Below the pieces are notes generated by a model, which made no database searches, was not told the DNA's origin, and saw nothing but the letters and a program-made list of their open reading frames with translations. A stretch of DNA of 64,000 nucleotides from Crossaster papposus (Eukaryota; Echinodermata; Asteroidea; Velatida; Solasteridae). Positions 38,510 to 50,415 of the stretch are shown here, in pieces (the stretch's first letter is position 1; every line of letters begins with the position of its first letter). The stretch covers positions 1,054,001 to 1,118,000 of the forward strand of contig JBAIAA010000603.1 in NCBI GenBank assembly GCA_037893245.1. The letters are read 5' to 3'. A program made the translations under genes and the position numbers.

Positions 38510-39375
38510 GCTACAAATTATTTTGTTTTCAGACAATGAATCACATGATACTCGTACTGGAAATATTGCGCATGACGCTTAACAAAACATTTTGCGGTAT
38601 TTCAATCTAAGCCCTACTTTGAGTCAAGTGTACCGAGCACTGCAGGAGAAGCAGTGAAATTGTTGATGACATCCTAAAGGGAGATACACGTACCATCATA
38701 TCTACACTCTATTTTGGTTTCAAAACCATGAAGTAGGTAAATCACGTGACCAAGGGCCATTTAAAATGTAGTTTTACCGCAACATTATTTTGTTAATTTG
38801 GGTACTATGCGGATTTCATTGAAAAGTGTCATTGCAAGTGGCCAGAATAATCTTTGTATCAACAATGGACTGGAAGATTATGGCTACACATTATTTTGGT
38901 TTCAGATCTGGGACAACAACGAATCACGACCGTCACGACGTGATATACTCGTCGTTGAAATAGCGCATGACGTTCAACAAAATACAATGCAATAGCATTT
39001 TGCAGTATTTCAATCTAAGCCCTACTTTGAGACATTTCAATCTAAGCCCTACTTTGAGACAGAGTGTACCGAGCACTGCAAGAGAAGCAGTGAAATTGTT
39101 GATGACATCTTAAAGAAAGATACCATGCCTACATTCTATTTTGGTTTCAGATCCATGAAGTAGGTAGATCACGTGACCAAGAGCCATTAAAAATGTAGTT
39201 TGCCGCAAAATTTGTTAATTTAGGCCTAATGCGGATTTTATTTAAAAGTGTACCTAAAATGCAAGCGGCCAAAATGATATTTGGATATCAACATTGGAGG
39301 ATTATAGGCTGGCTACAATTTATTTTGGTTTCAGATCTGGGACAACAATAAATCACGTGATGCTCGTCCTACACC
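38510..39375. repeat. Tandem duplication, about 430 bp unit, two copies and part of a third
   Basis: GTACCGAGCACTGCA (38629 and 39066), TGAAATTGTTGATGACATC and CATGAAGTAGGTA..ATCACGTGACCAAG recur about 437 bp apart. TTATTTTGGTTTCAGATCTG recurs at about 38890 and 39323, and a weaker form stands near 38517. A 28 bp segment, TTTCAATCTAAGCCCTACTT and following, is itself doubled at about 39009-39058. Confidence 0.85.
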
Positions 39376-39985
39376 TAAACAAAATACATACATGTATCTA
39401 CCTACCAAATATGCTTCACATTATGACTGCCGATAATCTTTAAAATCTGATTTATTTACATTTTTGTTTAGACGTCTTGTCAAGTTGTTGTTGTTGTTGT
39501 TGTAAGTTAGGTTGACACTTCCAGCATAATATGTGCCCTTTGTGCCACCAACAAAGAAACAAGAAACAGAGCCTGATAGAGAACGAACAGAAACAAATTA
39601 TTCAAATGGAGGCAATGTGTACAAGCAGAAAGGAGGCCAGTGAATCACCAAGCACAATGCAACTTTTGAAGAGTACCCTGCAGGCCAGATCGTGTGCCAG
39701 CAATTTAAGTGCCCGGCCACTGCCGGGTGATTTGCAGGGTCCGCAACACCCCCATGAGGCCGGAGAAGACCAGATAAGTTGCAAAGATGTCTGGCCAATC
39801 ACTAGCTGCCCCCAATATAGCTAGAAATCCCAGAGATCAAAAACAAAACGTATGTATAAAAGAAAGAAAGTTATATAAAGAGCTGTAAATAATATGTTGA
39901 TATTACATTTTTGGATGAAATTAATTATTTCGGGAACATTTAGATTTTCTCCTAATAATTACTTTAAGGTCATTCGAGCAGTTAA
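39376..39985. other. Unassigned, with a (GTT)n run
   Basis: A short GTT microsatellite lies at 39485-39502. A 97-codon + frame at 39531-39824 (Gln/Lys/Ser-rich, starting MCPLCHQQRNKK) has no domain I recognise and competing frames on the minus strand, so I do not call it a gene. Sequence just left of the GTT run reads SLKSDLFTFLFRR in one + frame, similar to LINE C-termini, too short to assign. Confidence 0.4.
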
Positions 39986-41165
39986 AAGTCTAAGTTTTTT
40001 TAAAGATTGTCCCTTTGTTTTTAGTATTTTTTGCACTCAATGAAAAAGTACTTGACGTCGTCATACTGGTTACAGGTGTCACATTTTCCACCTTGATGTT
40101 TCCCCATCTTATCGAGAAAACCAAAGTTTCTGCAAACTCCAAGTCTGTAAAGAATGACTTCTTTCCATCGTGGAAGGTCTCAAGACTTGAAATGTAGCTT
40201 GGCCTTTTGTTGAACCATTTTAAGGTTAGAAAATTTAGTATCTGTCCATTTTTCTTTAAGTTCAAGTTTAAGTGTATGTTTTATCTCTGTATCTAACAGA
40301 GGGATATTGACTTCAATTATATCTTTAAGAGTAGCCATTTTTGCTTGCTTGTCTGTTTCCTCATTCCCCCTTTAATTCCACAGTTTCCTGGGACCCATAC
40401 AAATTTGACCATGTTGGCTTGATATTGAATAATCAGTAGAGTATGACGAATATCACAGACTAATTTATTATCTGAGATGAGTTCTGAGAGGGCCTGGGGA
40501 GCACTTAAACAATCACTAAAAATACATGTGTGTGAGGGTTTAACAGTGGTTCAACCCATATACTGCAAGGAGGATGGCAAAAGGCTCAGCAGTAACAAAT
40601 GGAAGCTTTAGTGTTGAGACAAACATTTTTAGCATACTTAAGTTGAGGGATGACAAAGCCACAACCTGTTCTGATTAATTTGGGATTAAATGATCCATCG
40701 GTGTAAATGTACACCTTGTGTTGATGATTTCTGTGGCGACATAATATCTGATATTATTTTTAGTAATGTGAACAGTATCATGGGAGTGGATTTTTTTAGA
40801 ATTCTTTAGAGTTGTAATTCCAGAAAGGAAACGGGTTATGCATAGGTTAATAGAGATTTGTTGGAATATTCCTTCATAAGGGGTCCGTCCGATGGGGTGT
40901 AGTAAGTCCATTTATTGGCGTGGTATTGTTTTTTGCCAATTATCTTCTTGAAGGATTTTATTTGGGTGTAAAAGGCGAGTTTTAAGTTTGATTCCATATT
41001 AATTGCACAAGAATTGACGCCGCAATTGAAGAGGGGGTCGCTACATTCAACTTGGAGATTAATTAAGGATGTACCGCGAATAGCCCCTGCACAAATTTTA
41101 AGTGATTAATACTGGATACTATGGATGTGGCTGCCGAGTCAAAAGCTTCAGATCCATAAACTAAT
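39985..41165 (-). pseudogene. Non-LTR retrotransposon relic: RT tail, RNase H, C-terminal zinc motif
   Basis: Read on the minus strand, with frameshifts and stops: LVYGSEAFDS (about 41165-41136, a post-RT motif), then VYIYTDGSFNP (about 40715-40680, first RNase H acidic motif), then SAPQALSELISDNKL (about 40500), VWVPGNCGIKG (about 40398-40365, RNase H His region, usual form WVPGHxGIxGNE), and CDTCNQYDDVKYFFIEC (about 40085-40035, the CCHC-like tail motif). RNase H restricts it to I/Jockey-superfamily-type LINEs. Multiple disruptions; inactive. Confidence 0.8.
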
Positions 41166-41221
41166 AGTGGTTTGATAAAAGACCAATAGAAATGTACGTT
41201 GGTTCGCATGTCTTTGGCTGT

Positions 41222-41325
41222 TTTTCGAACCCCAGCTTTGTCTTCGTCTCATGCAGGCTTCATTCATACAGTTTAGCAATAGACTGTAGCCGGAGACGGA
41301 TCCAAAGCCAGGGTTTGAGAAATGA
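41222..41325. repeat. Short relative of the CTTCGTCTTTGG MITE
   Basis: TTTTTCGAACCCCAGCTTTG at the left and CAAAGCCAGGGTTTGAGAAA at the right form inverted ends like those of 30460-30690 and 33190-33425, with a shorter interior. Confidence 0.6.
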
Positions 41326-41542
41326 CCTTGGTCTGTTTGTAACGGAGGCTCTGATTGGGCGCATGATCGATTTTTTGCGCTAATAACCATAATTATACGG
41401 CAAGATCCGTGGTTATTAGCGCAAAATGTCCGCAGGGGTTTGAGCGCTATTAGTAGAAAGCGCGTAAAAGCGCTGCGTGGCTCAGGATGTGGATACTGCC
41501 GACTTTATTAATCTTATGGGGCCCATACAAACGAAGAGCATA

Positions 41543-41563
41543 TAATAATAATAATAATAATAA
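41543..41563. repeat. (TAA)n microsatellite
   Basis: About seven TAA units at the left edge of an inverted-repeat element. Confidence 0.95.
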
Positions 41564-41565
41564 AA

Positions 41566-41838
41566 CGCCCAAATGGGTACTTGGGGAGACAATCCCATAG
41601 AGACGTGCACAATCTTATTTGTACCCTAACCCGTTTTTACCTAGAGCTTTCGCCACGAAATTACATATTTATGCTATTTAGACCCAAATCTGTCTTCTCC
41701 GAGCTAAAATAACTCCCAAATATCGTTTTGTGGGGTAGCTAGACACTTAGGGAGACACTGAAATGTCTCCCTAAGTGCCACTGTCTCCCAAGTGAATCAA
41801 AACTATCGCTAAATTGTCTCCCAAAGTGCCCATTAAGT
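41566..41838. mobile_element. 273 bp inverted-repeat MITE
   Basis: GGGTACTTGGGGAGACAAT (41574-41592) is nearly the complement of ATTGTCTCCCAAAGTGCCC (41813-41831). A second inner inverted pair, CACTTAGGGAGACA / TGTCTCCCTAAGTG, stands at about 41746-41779. Bordered by triplet repeats on both sides. Confidence 0.7.
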
Positions 41839-41855
41839 AAAATAATTATAATAAC

Positions 41856-41887
<32 letters not shown>

Positions 41888-42205
41888 TAATAATAATAAT
41901 AATAATAATAATATCTTGGATTTATATAGCGCTTTTCACACCCAAAGGGCATCTCAAAGCGCTCCCAACATTATTACCCCTGGACACAGGGCCATTTTCA
42001 ATCCTTAAACCATCTCAGCTCCCTGGGGAGTATACAGCCTGTGCTGAATCAATCACAATATAAACCATCACTGCCCTTACAGGTACCCATTTTACCCCTG
42101 GGTGGAGAGAAGCAATTATAGTTAAGTGTCTTGCTCAGGGACACAGTGTCACGACCGGGACTCGAACCCACACTCTGCTGAACAGAAACACCAGAGCTTG
42201 AGTAC
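41839..42205 (-). mobile_element. tRNA-derived SINE with (ATT)n tail
   Basis: On the minus strand the element starts near 42200 with CAGCAGAGTGTGGGTTCGAG, giving a B-box GGTTCGAGTCCC. The body has CCCTGAGCAAGACACTTAAC, TCTCCACCCAGGGGTAAAAT and GGGAGCGCTTTGAGATGCCC. It ends AAAAGCGCTATATAAATCC followed by ATT triplets (41845-41912). Promoter head, conserved body and triplet tail are the classic layout for SINEs common in marine invertebrates. Family name not assigned. Confidence 0.8.
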
Positions 42206-43423
42206 AGATTGACACGAAATTTTGCCAATATGTTAAGCAAACTTCCCTTTTGCCGCCTAAATTTAAAACAAAATGCCTTGTAACGCGAAAGGTATTTTTG
42301 TAACTGTTCAAAATGTGCACTAAAGTTAAAAACTCCTAATACCTTACCGTTATGGTAAAATCATCCCCCCGCAATGGGAAATAAACTAAAGAAATCACAC
42401 AAACACCTGGCAAAATAACTTTTCTACTCGAAACCATCAAGGATATCAATATAAAGGGGCATTTTCTTTGAGCTTTGTGTGCCGCGCCGACCGCGCGTGT
42501 AAATGACTACGCACGAAGTGTTCCCGGCTAAATGACGTCACACTATTTCCAACTCCAAACAGAATCTTTTAAAGAAAAATAATGAGTTGGACAAAAAGCA
42601 GCCAACCAAACGATGTCACTGTCACCAGGCGCCGCCATTTTGAAAACGTAGTTTTTAAAATATCGTTCCATTCGACTAGACTGGCGCCAACTCAAATATA
42701 AGTGGAACGCACCCCGCGCGTGCTTCGCACACTCAAATGACGTCACGGTTTTAAGGGTCAATAAATAAAATGGTAGGACACGTATTTGAATATTTCTGCA
42801 GGTTGCAGTTCGAATTTCTCGAAGATTTGAAGGTAAGATTAAGCATTAAATGAATCCAGATAGTAAGAGCTGAGAGATTATAGAATACATCCGGTGTAAT
42901 TGCGACTGCACAATTCCTCGGACGGAATGCGTACGGCAAAGCAAGATTGTATACTAATTTTTAGCGTGTACCGCGCCGGTACGGTGTGTCACCCTATACC
43001 GGGGGCACACAGCTACAGAAGTAGTGGGATTTACCATGCGTGGCGATCAATGTTTTTCTCCGGCAAATCAACTGCGCATGTGCACAACAAGATTCAACAA
43101 TTTTTCTCAAGGGATAAACACGGCAGACAAATGCACACAAGGCTATGGGGGACGTGGTAACCGAATCTACATTCTCTGTATTATCTTGTGAAATCGAAAT
43201 TGACGAAAAGACGATGGTCACTTTGTTCGAACAAAAGTTTGGCCACACAAAACACCTGAAAACACCAAAACGTAAAAAAAAATATGTTACTTAGTAACTT
43301 TAAAACAAGACGATCTCTTTAAATTTGCTGGTACCCCGCTATGCTTTTGCACGTAATCAATGAAATGTTTATCTCGAAAGAAAAATAGTCAAATCTTCAT
43401 GTGCGCATGTGCAGTGGAATACC
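42206..43423. other. Unassigned, with a CpG-richer segment and two CRE-like palindromes
   Basis: 42480-42760 is richer in CG (GCCGCGCCGACCGCGCG) and holds TGACGTCA at 42533-42540 and 42738-42745, plus GGCGCCGCCATTTTG with a YY1-like core. It could be a promoter fragment or part of another inverted element. No adjacent gene was found to support the promoter reading. The remainder is unassigned. Confidence 0.3.
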
Positions 43424-44182
43424 TAGTCTTGTTTGCAAGACGATCTTCGCGATGCGGGGCGCCCTCTAACGTACGACGTAGACCACGCGCGAATTACCTT
43501 CGCTAAGACCGTCTTGTTTATCTGCTCTAATCGCTCGGAAAATTCTGAGCAGAATTGTTTCGCATTTGCATGCGCGTGTGACGTTGCGTGAAAAATCGTG
43601 TGACGTAACTTGCATAATCGCTGACTCACTGGTATAGTTTCTGTACGTCGCAGCGACGACGTGTGGACATACATGTAGTATAAAATAGGCCATGTGAGCG
43701 CGTCGCGTGCGTTGTTGTTATAGCGTTGTTTAGTGAAAAAATGTCCGAGTGGACGAAGCAATCGATGTTACAGCAAAGATGCCCCTGGTCCCGGCTTCGC
43801 CGAAGCCATTGTACCGTCTGTTCGCGACCTGTCTCGACATCAATAACTGTCCACGTATCCCGTACGTTTGATTGCCGCGATGTACATGTGTACATTTGTT
43901 ATTCATGTACATCGCGCGCACAGTACCCATAGAACAAGGTACCTAACTAACAACCTCATTTCTAAAACACAAACTTCCTTCAGTGCGCAAGCGTCATTAT
44001 GCTTTTGACCTCCCTGTTGAACCTATGTATAGAGGTCACGCGCTGAGATTTGAGCAGTTAAACAAGACGATGTTATCGAAGGTCGTTGCGTGTATGGTAC
44101 GGCGTACGTTAGAGGACGCCCGCATCGGGGGCCTACGCGCGCTGCATATACCGCGATTAAGATCGTCTTGCAAACAAGACTA
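43424..44182. mobile_element. 759 bp Mutator-like foldback with perfect 9 bp target duplication
   Basis: TAGTCTTGTTTGCAAGACGA and a few further bases are identical in inverse at the right end. Homology then continues through GATGCGG..CCTCTAACGTACG and GTCTTGTTTATCTGCTC to at least 120 bp per arm. TGGAATACC stands directly outside both ends (43415-43423 and 44183-44191). Long TIRs with 9 bp duplications are typical of MULEs. No transposase remains. A reduced relative is nested in FLCN intron 3 (16630-16765). Confidence 0.9.
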
Positions 44183-45119
44183 TGGAATACCGAACTTGCT
44201 TATTGTTTTGCCACTGCTAAAACTAGTCCATATTTCATTACTTTATTGAAATTACGATTGGCAATTGGACATGGGCAATCAATCACGTTCCACATAATGA
44301 CTACACGTATTGAGTGATTATCTTCTCGGCACATTAACCTCCCGATAAATTTGGCATTTTTATTTAATGTTATTTTCGCCACTGAGTGACAAAATGGAAT
44401 CGATTCCGAGTGGAATTGTGATTCCTGGACGGAATCGGAATCGATTCCGAAAATGCTGCACCAAAATCTGCACCAAGAAAGTGCATGAAATACTGGGTCC
44501 GAAAATTTTTGAAAATGTTGTCACAAGTGATTTATATTGCGCAAACGAAATTGACAATGCTCAGCCACAGCAAGTTTCAATTGGAATATCTGTAAGGTTT
44601 TTACAAACCTTACAGTTCTGGAAGTACTTCCATTCAATCTTGTTTACAGTAGCCTACCTAAAAGAAAAGATAAATTGCTATCGAAGTATAAACATCGGTT
44701 TCATGTTGATTTTTTTTATTTGTGTAGCTGTGCTAAACGTTATCCTAAGGGGCCATCAGCAAGATCCAATTGGCTGTTACCGGTAAGCCCATCCAATGGA
44801 TGGATAGCTCAAATTCCCCCAAACACCAATCCGATTGCAGGTAGGTCATGTCTCATTGCATTTTTGAAAAAGGATCTAGAATACAAAGCCTAAAACAGTG
44901 GCCGAACTGAAGTTTTCTTGTTGTACTTATTATACCGGTAGGTAACGCGCACCACAATAAATGACTTTCTATCATTAGACTTTGAATTTTCACTTATATA
45001 TTTGTGGCATTTTCTGAGCTGAAATTAGGCGTTTGACAGTGACAGCTCCTTATGTCCTGATACAGCTGTTATTAGCAGTATGCAGAAGAACATAAGCCGA
45101 GTTATATGGTTGGTTTCTT
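44183..45119. other. Unassigned, with one GATTCC-repeat copy
   Basis: 44394-44450 carries GGAATCGATTCC twice with GATTCCTGGACGG between, related to the minisatellite at 33570-34310. The longest frame here (44367-44786, 139 codons) starts in that repeat and shows no known domain, so I leave it out. Confidence 0.5.
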
Positions 45120-45555
45120 GTCAGAGTTGTCATCCTGCCAAAACACCACTATTTAAATAACAGACTCCAACGACTTCAAATTCCGCAGCCAGACTAGTAA
45201 CATTGACCAATTGCTCAGAACACATCAGTCTAGTTTGAAGTCTTTGCATTGGCTACCTGTCAGAAACCAAATTTTATTAAAAATTATCCTACTAGCGTAC
45301 AACATAGTCAGTGGAGGCGCACCAGCATATAGCAACATGTACCTATGGTATAAACCTACTCGGAATCTGCGATCTTCACAGTCCATCTCCTTGGTTGTAC
45401 CCCATGTTCATCGCTCATGGGGACCCCGCGCCATTCAACACTCTTCATCTTCACCTTGGAACCAATTACCAGCACACATCAGCTCGGCCACATCTATTGA
45501 TACTTTAATAAAAAAACTTCAGAAGAACCACTTATTTCAAAATATTAATGTTTAA
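45120..45555 (+). pseudogene. Non-LTR retrotransposon, C-terminal end
   Basis: The frame ending at TAA about 45553 contains LHWLPVRNQILLKIILLAYN, then RSWGPRAIQHSSSSPWNQLP and DTLIKKLQKNHLF. These are the invariant tail motifs of CR1/L2/Jockey-like LINEs (LHWLPV..I.FK, YG.RAF..AAP.LWN.LP, FK..LKTHLF). Just upstream ARLVTLT appears in a different frame, so at least one frameshift is present. The N-terminal endonuclease and RT core are absent: a 5'-truncated dead copy on the + strand. Confidence 0.85.
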
Positions 45556-45849
45556 TTATGTGTGTTTTGACAGTTTTATCTGTCTTTTATCAACCGGAAT
45601 GTATTTTAATAATTTTAGTTCTTTTTTCACCGTGTCAGGTAATTAGATGTTCTGAAATGTAAAACCCTGATTACGTTTCAGACATTTTGAGGTTTAGAAA
45701 CTTCTGAAATGTAATTGTTAATATGTTTTTGACAATATTTTGTTTACCTTTTTATAACTATAATGCTTTGGACAACAAGTAAAATTAGGAATTCGCGGTT
45801 TTCATCTCAACACTAACCCTGCATGCAAATTAGGCGTTCACTTTCTCGT

Positions 45850-46200
45850 GAATTCTGCAAATTTTAATAGAATTCTTCAAATTCTGCAAATTATTTTTTT
45901 CGCATTCTTCTTCACATTCTTTGATGCATCGTTTTCTAAATTACTTGATGTATTGTTCCACACTTTGTTCGACATATTTTTTTATGCATTTTTTTACGCA
46001 TTCGTTGACATATTCAACATTTCGAATTGTACGCATTCTTTGAATTCTACTTTTTTGAATTATTCTTTGACGTATTCTTATTTTTCGCATTCTTGAAAAA
46101 ACAAATTTCATTCTTGGCATTCTTCAATTTATTTTGCATATACTTCGCATTCCTATTACAATTTTTATTTGCATTTTTATTTGCATTCTTCAAATTTCTT
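45850..46200. repeat. Decayed left edge of the satellite
   Basis: Words such as GCATTCTT, TTTGACG and GACATATT are still recognisable but spaced irregularly among A/T-rich sequence, grading into regular array by about 46210. Gradual loss of order toward an edge is typical of satellites homogenised by unequal exchange. Confidence 0.75.
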
Positions 46201-48590
46201 ATCCCGCGGAGGTTTCTCTGCAATGCATTCTTATTCTTCGACGCATTCTTCGACGCATTCTTATTCTTTGACGCATTCTTTGACGCATTCTTATTCTGTG
46301 GAGGTTTATCTGCGACGCATTCTTATTCTTTGACCCATTCTCCTTCTGACGCATTCTTTGACGCATTCTTATTCTGTGGAGGTTTCTCTGCAATGCATTC
46401 TTATTCTTCGACGCATTTTTCGACGCATTCTTATTCTTTGACGCATTCTTTGACGCGTTCTTATCCCACGGTGGTTTCCCTGCGACGCATACCTATCCCG
46501 CGGAAGTTTCTCTGTGATGCATTCTTATTCTTCGACGCATTCTTTGACGCATTCTAATTCTTAGACGTATTATTGACCTATTCTTCAACGCATTCTTATT
46601 CTCCGGAAGTTTCTCTGCGACGCATTCTTATTCTTCGACGCATTCTTCTTCTGCGAAAATTTTCCTGTGACACATTCTTATTCTTTGACGCATTCTTATT
46701 CTCCGGAAGTTTCTCTGCGACGCATTCTTATTCTTCGACGCATTCTTCTTCTGCGGAAATGTTCCTGTGACGCATTCTTATTCTTTGACGCATTCTTATC
46801 CCGCGGAGGTTTCCCTGCGACGCATACTTATCCCGCGGAGGTTTCCCTGTGACGTATTCTTATTCTTCGACGCATTCTTTGACGCATTCTTATTCTTAGA
46901 CGTATTATTGACCTATTCTTCAACGCATTCTTATTCTCCTGAAGTTTCTCTGCGACGCATTCTTATTCTTCGACGCATTCTTCTTCTGCGGAAATTTTCC
47001 TGTGACACATTCTTATTCTTTGACGCATTCTTATTCTCCGGAAGTTTCTCTGCGACGCATTCTTATTTTTCGACGCATTCTTCTTCTGCGGAAATTTTCC
47101 TGTGACGCATTCTTATTCTTTGACGCATTCTTATCCCGCGGAGGTTTCCCTGCGACGCATACTTATCCCGCGGAGGTTTCCCTGTGACGTATTCTTATTC
47201 TTCGATGTATTCTTCGACGCATTTATTGACCTATTCTTATTCTTCCACGCATTCTTATTCTGCGGAGGTTTCCCTGCGACGCATTCTTATTCTTCGACTC
47301 ATTCTCTTTCTGCGGAGGTTTCCCTGCGACGCATTCTTATTCTTCGACGCATTCTTATTATGCGGAGGTTTTCGCCTTCTTATCCCGCGGAGGTTTCCGC
47401 ATTCTTATCTCGCGGAGGTTTTCCTGTGACGCATACTTATCCCGCGGAGGTTTCCCTGTGACGCATTCTTATTGTTCGACATATTCTTATTCTTCGACGC
47501 ATTTATTGACCTATTCGTATTCTTCCACGCATTCTTCTTCTGCGGAAGTTTCCCTGCGATTCATTCTTATTCTTCGACGCATTCTTTGACGCATTCTTCG
47601 ACGCATTCTTATTCTTTGACGCATTTATTGACCTATTCTTATTCTTCCACGCATTCTTATTCTGCGAAGGTTTCCCTGCGACGCATTCTTATTCTTTGAC
47701 GCATTCTTCTTCTGCGGAAGTTTCCCTGCAACGCATTCTTATTCTTCGACGCATTCTTCGACGCATTCTTATTCTTAGACGTATTTATTGACCTATTCTT
47801 TAACGCATTCTTATTCTCCGGAAGTTTCTCTGTGACGCATACTTATCCCTCGGAGGTTTCCCTGTGACGCATTCTTATTCTTCGACGCATTCTTCTTCTG
47901 CGGAAGTTTCCCTGTGACACATTCTTATTTTTCGACGCATTCTTCGACGCATTTTTTGACGCATTCTTATTCTTAGACGTATTTATTGACCGCATTCTTA
48001 TTCTTCGACGCATTTTATTGACCTATTCTTATTCTTCAACGCATTCTTATTCTGGAGAGGTTTCCCTGCGACGCATTCTTATTCTTCAACGCATTTTTTG
48101 ACGCATTCTTCGACGCATATTTATTCTTCGACGCATATTTATTCTTCGACGCATTCTTATTCTTCGATGCATTCTTATCCTGCGGAGGTTTCTCTGCGAC
48201 GCATTCTTATTCTTCGACGCATTCTTCTTCTGCGGAAGATTCCCTGTGACACATTCTTATTCTTCGACGCATTCTTCGACGCATTCTTATTCTTAGACGT
48301 ATTTATTGACCGCATTCTTATTCTTTGACGCATTTTATTGACCTATTCTTATTCTTCAACGCATTCTTATTCTGCAGAGGTTTCCCTGCGACGCATTCTT
48401 ATTCTTCGACGCATTCTTCTTCTGTGGAAGTTTCCCTGCTACGCATTCTTATTCTTCGACACATTCTTCTTCTGCGGAAGTTTCCCTGCGACGCATTCTT
48501 ATTCTTTGACGCATTCTTCGATGCATTCTTATTCTTAGACGTATTATTGACCTATTCTTCAACGCTTTTTTCTTCTGCGGAAATTTTCCT

Positions 48591-50415
48591 GTGACGCATT
48601 CTTATTCTTTGACGCATTCTTATCCCGCGGAGGTTTTCCTGCGACGCATACTTATCCCGCGGAGGTTTTCCTGTGACATATTCTTATTCTTAGATGTATT
48701 CTTTGACTCATTTATTGACCTATTCTTATTCTTCCACACATTCTTATTCTGCGGAGGTATTATTGACCTATTCTTCAAAGCATTCTTATTTTCCGGAAGT
48801 TTCTCTGCAACGCATTCTTATTTTTCGACTTATTCTTCTTCGGGGAAAATTTTCCTGTGACGCATTCTTATCCTTTGACGCATTCTTATCCCGCGGAGGT
48901 TTCCCTGCGACGTATTCTTATTCTTCGACGTATTCTTCGACGCATTCTTATTCTTCAACGCATTTATTGACCTATTCTTATTCTTCCACGCATTTTTTAT
49001 TCTGCGGAGGTTTCCCTGCAACGCATTCTTATTCTTTGACGCATTCTTATTCTTTGACGCATTTATTGACCTATTCTTATTTTTCAACGCATTCTTATTC
49101 TGCGGAGGTTTCCATGCGACGCATGCTTATTCTTCGACGCATTCTTCTTCTGCGGAAGTTTCCCTGCGACGCATTCTTATTCTTCGACGCATTCTTATTC
49201 TCCGGAAGTTATTCTTCGGGGGAAATTTTCCTGTGACGCATTCTTATCCTTTGACGCATTCTTATCCCGCGGAGGTTTCCCTGCGACGCATACTTATCCC
49301 GCGGAGGTTTCCCTGTGACGTATTCTTATTCTTCGACGTATTCTTCGACGCATTCTTATTCTTCAACGCATTTATTGACCTATTCTTATTCTTCCACGCA
49401 TTCTTATTCTGCGGAGGTTTCCCTGCAACGCATTCGCATTCTTCGACGCATTCTTCGACGCATTCTTATTCTTAGACGTATTTATTGACCGCATTCTTAT
49501 TCTTTGACGCATTTTATTGACCTATTCTTATTCTTCAACGCATTCTTATTCTGCGGAGGTTTCCCTGCGACGCATTCTTATTCTTTGACGCATTCTTCTT
49601 CTGCGGAAGTTTCCCTGCGACGCATTCTTATTCTTTGACGCATTCTTCGATGCATTCTTATTCTTAGACGTATTATTGACCTATTCTTCAACGCTTTCTT
49701 ATTCTCCGGAAGTTTCTCTGCGACGCATTCTTATTCTTCGACGCATTCTTCTTCTGCGGACATTTTCCTGTGACGCATTCTTATTCTTTGACGCATTCTT
49801 ATCCCGCGGAGGTTTCCCTGCGACGCATACTTATCCCGCGGAGGTTTTCCTGTGACATATTCTTATTCTTAGATGTATTCTTTGACGCATTTATTGACCT
49901 ATTCTTATTCTTCCACGCATTCTTATTCTGCAGAGGTATTATTGACCTATTCTTCAAAGCATTCTTATTTTCCGGAAGTTTCTCTGCAACGCATTCTTAT
50001 TTTTCGACGCATTCTTCTTCGGGGAAAATTTTCCTGTGACGCATTCTTATCCTTTGACGCATTCTTATCCCGCGGAGGTTTCCCTGCGACGTATTCTTAT
50101 TCTTTGACGTATTCTTCGACGCATTCTTATTCTTCAACGCATTTATTTACCTATTCTTATTCTTCCACGCATTTTTTATTCTGCGGAGGTTTCCCTGCAA
50201 CGCATTCTTATTCTTTGACGCATTCTTATTCTTTGACGCATTTATTGACCTATTCTTATTTTTCAACGCATTCTTATTCTGCGGAGGTTTCCATGCGACG
50301 CATGCTTATTCTTCGACGCATTCTTCTTCTGCGGAAGTTTCCCTGTGACGCATTCTTATTCTTCGACGCATTCTTATTCTCCGGAAGTTATTCTTCGGGG
50401 GAAATTTTCCTGTGA
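48591..50415. repeat. Segmental duplication inside the array, offset 1179 bp
   Basis: 48591-49236 matches 49770-50415 with a handful of changes, including the rare words TTCAAAGCATTC, TCGGGGAAAATTTTC and TTCTTCGGGGGAAATTTTCC. The same rare-word block appears again near 57028-57200. Confidence 0.8.

Noticed and set aside
39531..39824. 97-codon Gln/Lys/Ser-rich frame
   Set aside because: No recognisable family, competing minus-strand frames over the same bases, and a location beside a microsatellite and LINE relics.
44367..44786. 139-codon + frame
   Set aside because: Starts inside the GATTCC repeat, shows no domain or splice-site support, and has a composition like translated AT-rich intergenic DNA.
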